A DNA stretch of 9,265 bases from positions 1 through 9,265 of the forward strand of contig CAKRRG010000088.1 in NCBI GenBank assembly GCA_934394545.1. The letters run 5' to 3'. The notes beneath the pieces were generated by a model. That model was not told the DNA's origin, made no database searches, and worked only from the letters and a program-made list of their open reading frames with translations. Made by a program: the position numbers and the translations under genes. Shown in pieces: positions 6,917 through 9,265 of this stretch. Positions within the stretch are counted from its first letter, which is position 1. Each line of letters opens with the position of its first letter. The DNA comes from an uncultured Blautia sp. GTDB taxonomy: Bacteria > Bacillota > Clostridia > Lachnospirales > Lachnospiraceae.

Positions 6917-8293
6917 TTACCGTATTAATTCCTGCGGAATCTGGTCATAATCATACATTACTTCTGAATGATTATCCCGAATGAGCTGTTTGTCTGTTAT
7001 TTTACCGGTGGCTCTGTCGATCACATTCCGGTAAATCTGTGAAATTCTGAAAAATTTCTCTTTTTCTTTATGGAAATGGTGGTTCTCTTCAATAATTTCA
7101 TAATAGTGCGGAAATTCCCGCTCGCTTCTCAGTTCTCCGCATAATTTCCCGTTTTCACACCATAACAGAAGCTGTACATTCTGATCTGTATTATTTTTGA
7201 ACCTGTAGTCTATATAATTATAGCTGACAGATGTCCCGGAACTGAATGGAACACGCTTACCATGATCCGGTGCAAGCGCATCTGAATGACTGTGAAATTC
7301 TGTTACGGTAAGAGGACTGTGAAGCACAAGAAGATGAATGGTATTTCCAAGATTGCAAAGTCCGCCCCCAAGCCCGGGCATAAGCTTATCACCTATAATA
7401 ATACGCCCGTCCCGATAGCCCTTTCTCTTTGATGTTTTCCCTACAGTTCTCCAGAACGAAAAAGTCTCTCCCGGATGAATGATCATCCCATTTATCCTGG
7501 AGGATGCAAGGCGGATGTTTCTTGCCTTGTTTTTCTGAAGCACGGGATCTATTCCTTTTCCTTTTTTTATGAGGCCGGAGTTGTAGCTGAACACCAGATT
7601 TGGCAGCTTCTCTTTTTGTTTTACAGTACTAAACTTCTCTTTGCCTGTAAAATCCTGTATATGTCTTTTACATACCTCTTTTGTCTTTGAGATTTCGTAT
7701 GTAAGCGGACAGATCTCACAAAAAAGCTTTTTTTCTTTCTTTTTCTTCATATTTTTGGCCGTTCCTTCTGTATAAATATCACCAATTCTCCTGTAACAGC
7801 TTTTATCACGTTTCCAGCATTCCAGAATCGCATATTCAACGTATCTTCGTTTCCCAATCCACTTTTCATTATCCTGCCTGATAAACCTGACAAGAATACT
7901 GGCAAGACCACTTCTGTTTGCTCCCAGGATATCTGTAAATACCTGATCTCCTATAACCACTGCCTCTTCTTTTTTTATATTCAGCATCTCCACTGCTTTC
8001 AGGTAATTTTTAGGATTTGGTTTATCCGAATCGCAGATGTAAGGTGTATCTATATTTTTAATAAATCGTTCCACTCTTTCTCTGTCATTATTTGACAACA
8101 GCAATGTTTTCAGACCAAGTCCCTGAATTTTACGAAACAGATCATCAATCTCCGGTGTGGAATCGTCACCATGGTGTACCAGTGTATTGTCTATGTCAAA
8201 AATAATTCCCCGAAAACCTTTCTGATACAGCTTTTGATAGTCAATCAAAAACACACTTTCGGCATATTCATATGGATAATATTTTTTTATCAT
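6917..8293 (-). CDS. Fusion of a YqeG-like HAD phosphatase with a VanW domain
   Basis: A single open frame joins two families normally found as separate proteins. Residues 1 to about 178 match YqeG-type HAD subfamily IIIA phosphatases: motif I FDIDNTL (D33 nucleophile, D35), motif II LLSNND (S67), motif III K91-P92, and motif IV VIGDQVFTD (D116, D121). Residues about 183-430 match the VanW family: HPGETFSFWRTVGK (273-286), GGGLCNLGNTIH (309-320), and HSDALAPDHG (336-345). VanW is named after an accessory protein of vancomycin-resistance clusters; its activity is not established. No signal peptide or membrane segment precedes the VanW part, so the product should be cytoplasmic. The start overlaps the barrel gene stop as ATGA, with AGGTGAG inside that gene as ribosome binding site, so translation is coupled. 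An in-frame ATG at 7750 with AGAAGGAA 12 nt upstream marks where a separate VanW protein would begin. Confidence 0.88.
   Translation of the reverse strand: MIKKYYPYEYAESVFLIDYQKLYQKGFRGIIFDIDNTLVHHGDDSTPEIDDLFRKIQGLGLKTLLLSNNDRERVERFIKNIDTPYICDSDKPNPKNYLKAVEMLNIKKEEAVVIGDQVFTDILGANRSGLASILVRFIRQDNEKWIGKRRYVEYAILECWKRDKSCYRRIGDIYTEGTAKNMKKKKEKKLFCEICPLTYEISKTKEVCKRHIQDFTGKEKFSTVKQKEKLPNLVFSYNSGLIKKGKGIDPVLQKNKARNIRLASSRINGMIIHPGETFSFWRTVGKTSKRKGYRDGRIIIGDKLMPGLGGGLCNLGNTIHLLVLHSPLTVTEFHSHSDALAPDHGKRVPFSSGTSVSYNYIDYRFKNNTDQNVQLLLWCENGKLCGELRSEREFPHYYEIIEENHHFHKEKEKFFRISQIYRNVIDRATGKITDKQLIRDNHSEVMYDYDQIPQELIR
7748..7769 (-). other. Internal start site or relic at the HAD-VanW junction
   Basis: AGAAGGAA (7762-7769) precedes an in-frame ATG (7748-7750) that would encode MKKKKEKKLF, the kind of start a free VanW-family protein has. 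The spacing from the AGGA core to ATG is 12 nt, longer than optimal. It could give a second, VanW-only product of 277 residues, or it is what remains of the former gene boundary. Confidence 0.4.
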
Positions 8294-8997
8294 GTTATCT
8301 TCTCACCTTTTATGTACTGACAAACTTTATTGATCTGTTCTCCGAAATCACCTTCAAACTTGTTTTCAAAAAATGCACTGCCTATTGTGAATGCCCACGG
8401 GTCTGCTTTCCTGATCTCATTCAGTCTCTGATAACCATTGATGCTTCCTGCTATGCAGACCGGCGCATCCACAGCCCTTACAAACTCTTCATTCAGCCGG
8501 ACTGCATCTCCTGTATATCTGTATCCCAGAAGATCAATTCCATAGACGCCTTTCGCAAGATATTCTCTGGCCTGAAGGATCATCTCTTCGCAGGTTCCCT
8601 CCAGAATGGATGGGCGATCATGGATTTCTCCCACGAATGGCATATATTTGATTCCATTTTCCCTGCAAAATTCATTCACAGCATCTGAATAAACAGTCCC
8701 CATCAAAAGATCACAGCCGCATTCTACAGCCATTTTTGCACCTGACATACACTCTGCCTGTGTATATGCAACCACTTCCAGAACTGTTTTTTTGCCACAG
8801 CTTTTCATATATGCATAAAGGTCTTTCATCTGGGAAAGGGGAAGCGGCTCTTCCTTAAATCCCCAGTATTCTGCATCAGAATCCTTATATGCATCAAAAA
8901 TCTCATATGCGTTTTGGACAGTCCGATCCTCATGGGTAAGCATCACGATCAATGACGGGGTACGATACCTGTTTGTTAATTTTTTCTCCTTCTCCAT
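8290..8997 (-). CDS. TIM-barrel protein with a phosphate-binding site (HisA/NanE/TrpF-like fold)
   Basis: Function not recognised; the fold is visible. The 235 residues show eight regularly spaced beta strands: PSLIVMLT (14-21), AEYWGFKEE (42-50), KTVLEVVAY (70-78), CDLLMGT (95-101), KYMPFVGEI (117-125), VYGIDLLGYR (151-160), PVCIAGSIN (179-187), and AFTIGSAFF (202-210). AGS after strand 7 and IGSAFF after strand 8 form the phosphate-binding pair of ribulose-phosphate-binding barrels, and E49 and E74 lie at strand ends where catalytic residues usually sit. An aldolase, epimerase or isomerase acting on a sugar phosphate is therefore likely, but substrate and reaction are not inferable. The start at 8997 has AGAGGT just upstream; a promoter lies at 9040-9068. 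Its stop overlaps the start of the HAD-VanW gene as ATGA, suggesting the two are made together. Confidence 0.8.
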   Translation of the reverse strand: MEKEKKLTNRYRTPSLIVMLTHEDRTVQNAYEIFDAYKDSDAEYWGFKEEPLPLSQMKDLYAYMKSCGKKTVLEVVAYTQAECMSGAKMAVECGCDLLMGTVYSDAVNEFCRENGIKYMPFVGEIHDRPSILEGTCEEMILQAREYLAKGVYGIDLLGYRYTGDAVRLNEEFVRAVDAPVCIAGSINGYQRLNEIRKADPWAFTIGSAFFENKFEGDFGEQINKVCQYIKGEKIT

Positions 8998-9018
8998 ACT
9001 TACCTCTTTCGTAACCTT

Positions 9019-9047
9019 TTAACACTCATATCATCCTATATTATACT
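9019..9047 (+). promoter_or_regulatory. Possible plus-strand promoter opposing the barrel promoter
   Basis: TTAACA (9019-9024), a 17-nt spacer and TATACT (9042-9047) match consensus at five of six bases each. The -10 shares four base pairs (9042-9045) with the minus-strand TATAAT, so polymerase could not occupy both at once. Part of the match may be a by-product of the palindromic ATTATA core, hence moderate confidence. It would transcribe 9054 onward to the plus-strand terminator at 9252. Confidence 0.35.
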
Positions 9048-9068
9048 GTACATTTATTTTTAACGCAA
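9040..9068 (-). promoter_or_regulatory. Promoter of the barrel / HAD-VanW operon
   Basis: Perfect TATAAT (9040-9045) lies 17 nt from a weak -35 TTGCGT (9063-9068). Expected start near 9033, about 35 nt before the barrel-gene ATG. The -35 overlaps the T-tract of the minus-strand terminator at 9067-9098, so the upstream transcript ends where this one begins. Confidence 0.65.
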
Positions 9069-9098
9069 GAAAAGCCTGTCGGCGAAAAGCCGGCAGGC
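9067..9098 (-). terminator. Intrinsic terminator on the minus strand
   Basis: GCCTGCCGGC (9098-9089 on the minus strand) pairs with GCCGACAGGC (9083-9074) over 10 GC-rich base pairs with one G-U, a 5-nt loop TTTTC, and TTTTCTT after it. It ends a minus-strand transcript arriving from the right. On the plus strand the same hairpin has no T-run. Confidence 0.75.
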
Positions 9099-9112
9099 AA
9101 TAATGAGGGGGT

Positions 9113-9148
9113 ATGAAACAATCTATATCAATTATGAAATTTGCTTAA
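9113..9148 (+). other. Very short reading frame (11 codons) of doubtful status
   Basis: ATG at 9113 opens MKQSISIMKFA and stops at TAA (9146-9148). GAGGGGG (9105-9111) lies immediately in front; its spacing to the ATG is short for a good ribosome binding site. It sits between the possible plus-strand promoter (9019-9047) and terminator (9226-9252), so it could be a leader peptide or chance. I do not recognise the peptide. Confidence 0.15.
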
Positions 9149-9225
9149 GCATCATATTTAGCCTTCAATAGAAATAAATTTCTTCTCTTCGGGAGTTTGA
9201 CAGTTGAATAATAGAGAAAGTACTT

Positions 9226-9252
9226 GCAGGCCTTATAAAACCTGCTTTTTTT
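9226..9252 (+). terminator. Intrinsic terminator on the plus strand
   Basis: GCAGG (9226-9230) and CCTGC (9241-9245) pair around a 10-nt loop, followed by seven T (9246-9252). The stem is short, but the T-run is strong. No plus-strand gene of normal size precedes it, so it would end a small RNA or leader of about 200 nt. Confidence 0.55.
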
Positions 9253-9259
9253 GTGTCAA
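9232..9259 (-). promoter_or_regulatory. Possible minus-strand promoter at the right edge
   Basis: Perfect TTGACA (9254-9259), a 16-nt spacer and TATAAG (9232-9237). Transcription from near 9225 would run about 155 nt and stop at the 9067-9098 terminator without crossing a clear gene, the pattern expected of a small RNA or an attenuated leader. It overlaps the plus-strand terminator, whose A/T-rich tract may create part of the match. Confidence 0.4.
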
Positions 9260-9265
9260 TTTTTA

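Noticed and set aside
6917..8293. VanW domain as evidence of a vancomycin-resistance cluster
   Set aside because: No VanH, VanA-type ligase, VanX or VanRS genes are present. VanW-family proteins are common in Clostridia outside resistance clusters.
9185..9225. Plus-strand TTGACA at about 9197-9202 as a promoter
   Set aside because: No acceptable -10 lies 16-18 nt downstream, and any transcript would meet the 9226-9252 terminator at once.

Overview
The window looks like chromosomal DNA of a Gram-positive, Bacillota/Clostridia-type organism, probably Lachnospiraceae. The evidence is moderate-to-low GC, strong AAGGAGG ribosome binding sites, SigA-type TTGACA/TATAAT promoters, a T-box-controlled isoleucyl-tRNA synthetase, a VanW-domain protein, a YqeG-type HAD phosphatase and a secreted Ig-like (BIG2-type) protein. 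The taxonomic placement is inference. There is no sign of phage, insertion sequence, CRISPR array, rRNA or tRNA.

Layout. Positions 1-2513 (minus) hold the first ~837 codons of ileS, cut by the left edge and starting with TTG. Positions 2514-2935 are its leader: a consensus promoter, then a complete T-box riboswitch with an AUC (Ile) specifier, a UGGU-bearing antiterminator and a 12-bp intrinsic terminator. Positions 3161-4429 (plus) encode an exported D-alanyl-D-alanine carboxypeptidase transcribed divergently from ileS, with two hairpins in its 5' UTR. It converges on a secreted Ig-like protein (4505-5788, minus) across a shared bidirectional terminator.

Positions 4505-8997 carry four minus-strand genes. 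In order of transcription they are a TIM-barrel phosphate-binding protein (8290-8997), a YqeG-HAD phosphatase fused to a VanW domain (6917-8293, ATGA overlap with the barrel gene), a DEDDh 3'-5' exonuclease with a Cys/His tail (5888-6838, with its own promoter) and the Ig-like secreted protein. Positions 8998-9265 have no substantial gene. They hold overlapping face-to-face promoters, a minus-strand terminator hairpin, a plus-strand terminator and another minus-strand promoter, so this may be a small-RNA or attenuator locus.

How the genes fit together: the carboxypeptidase, the VanW-domain protein and the secreted Ig-like protein suggest cell-envelope work. The barrel protein and HAD phosphatase are translationally coupled and may act on a common phosphorylated metabolite. 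The most unusual item is the HAD-VanW fusion, whose junction still carries what looks like the old VanW start codon and a poorly spaced ribosome binding site.
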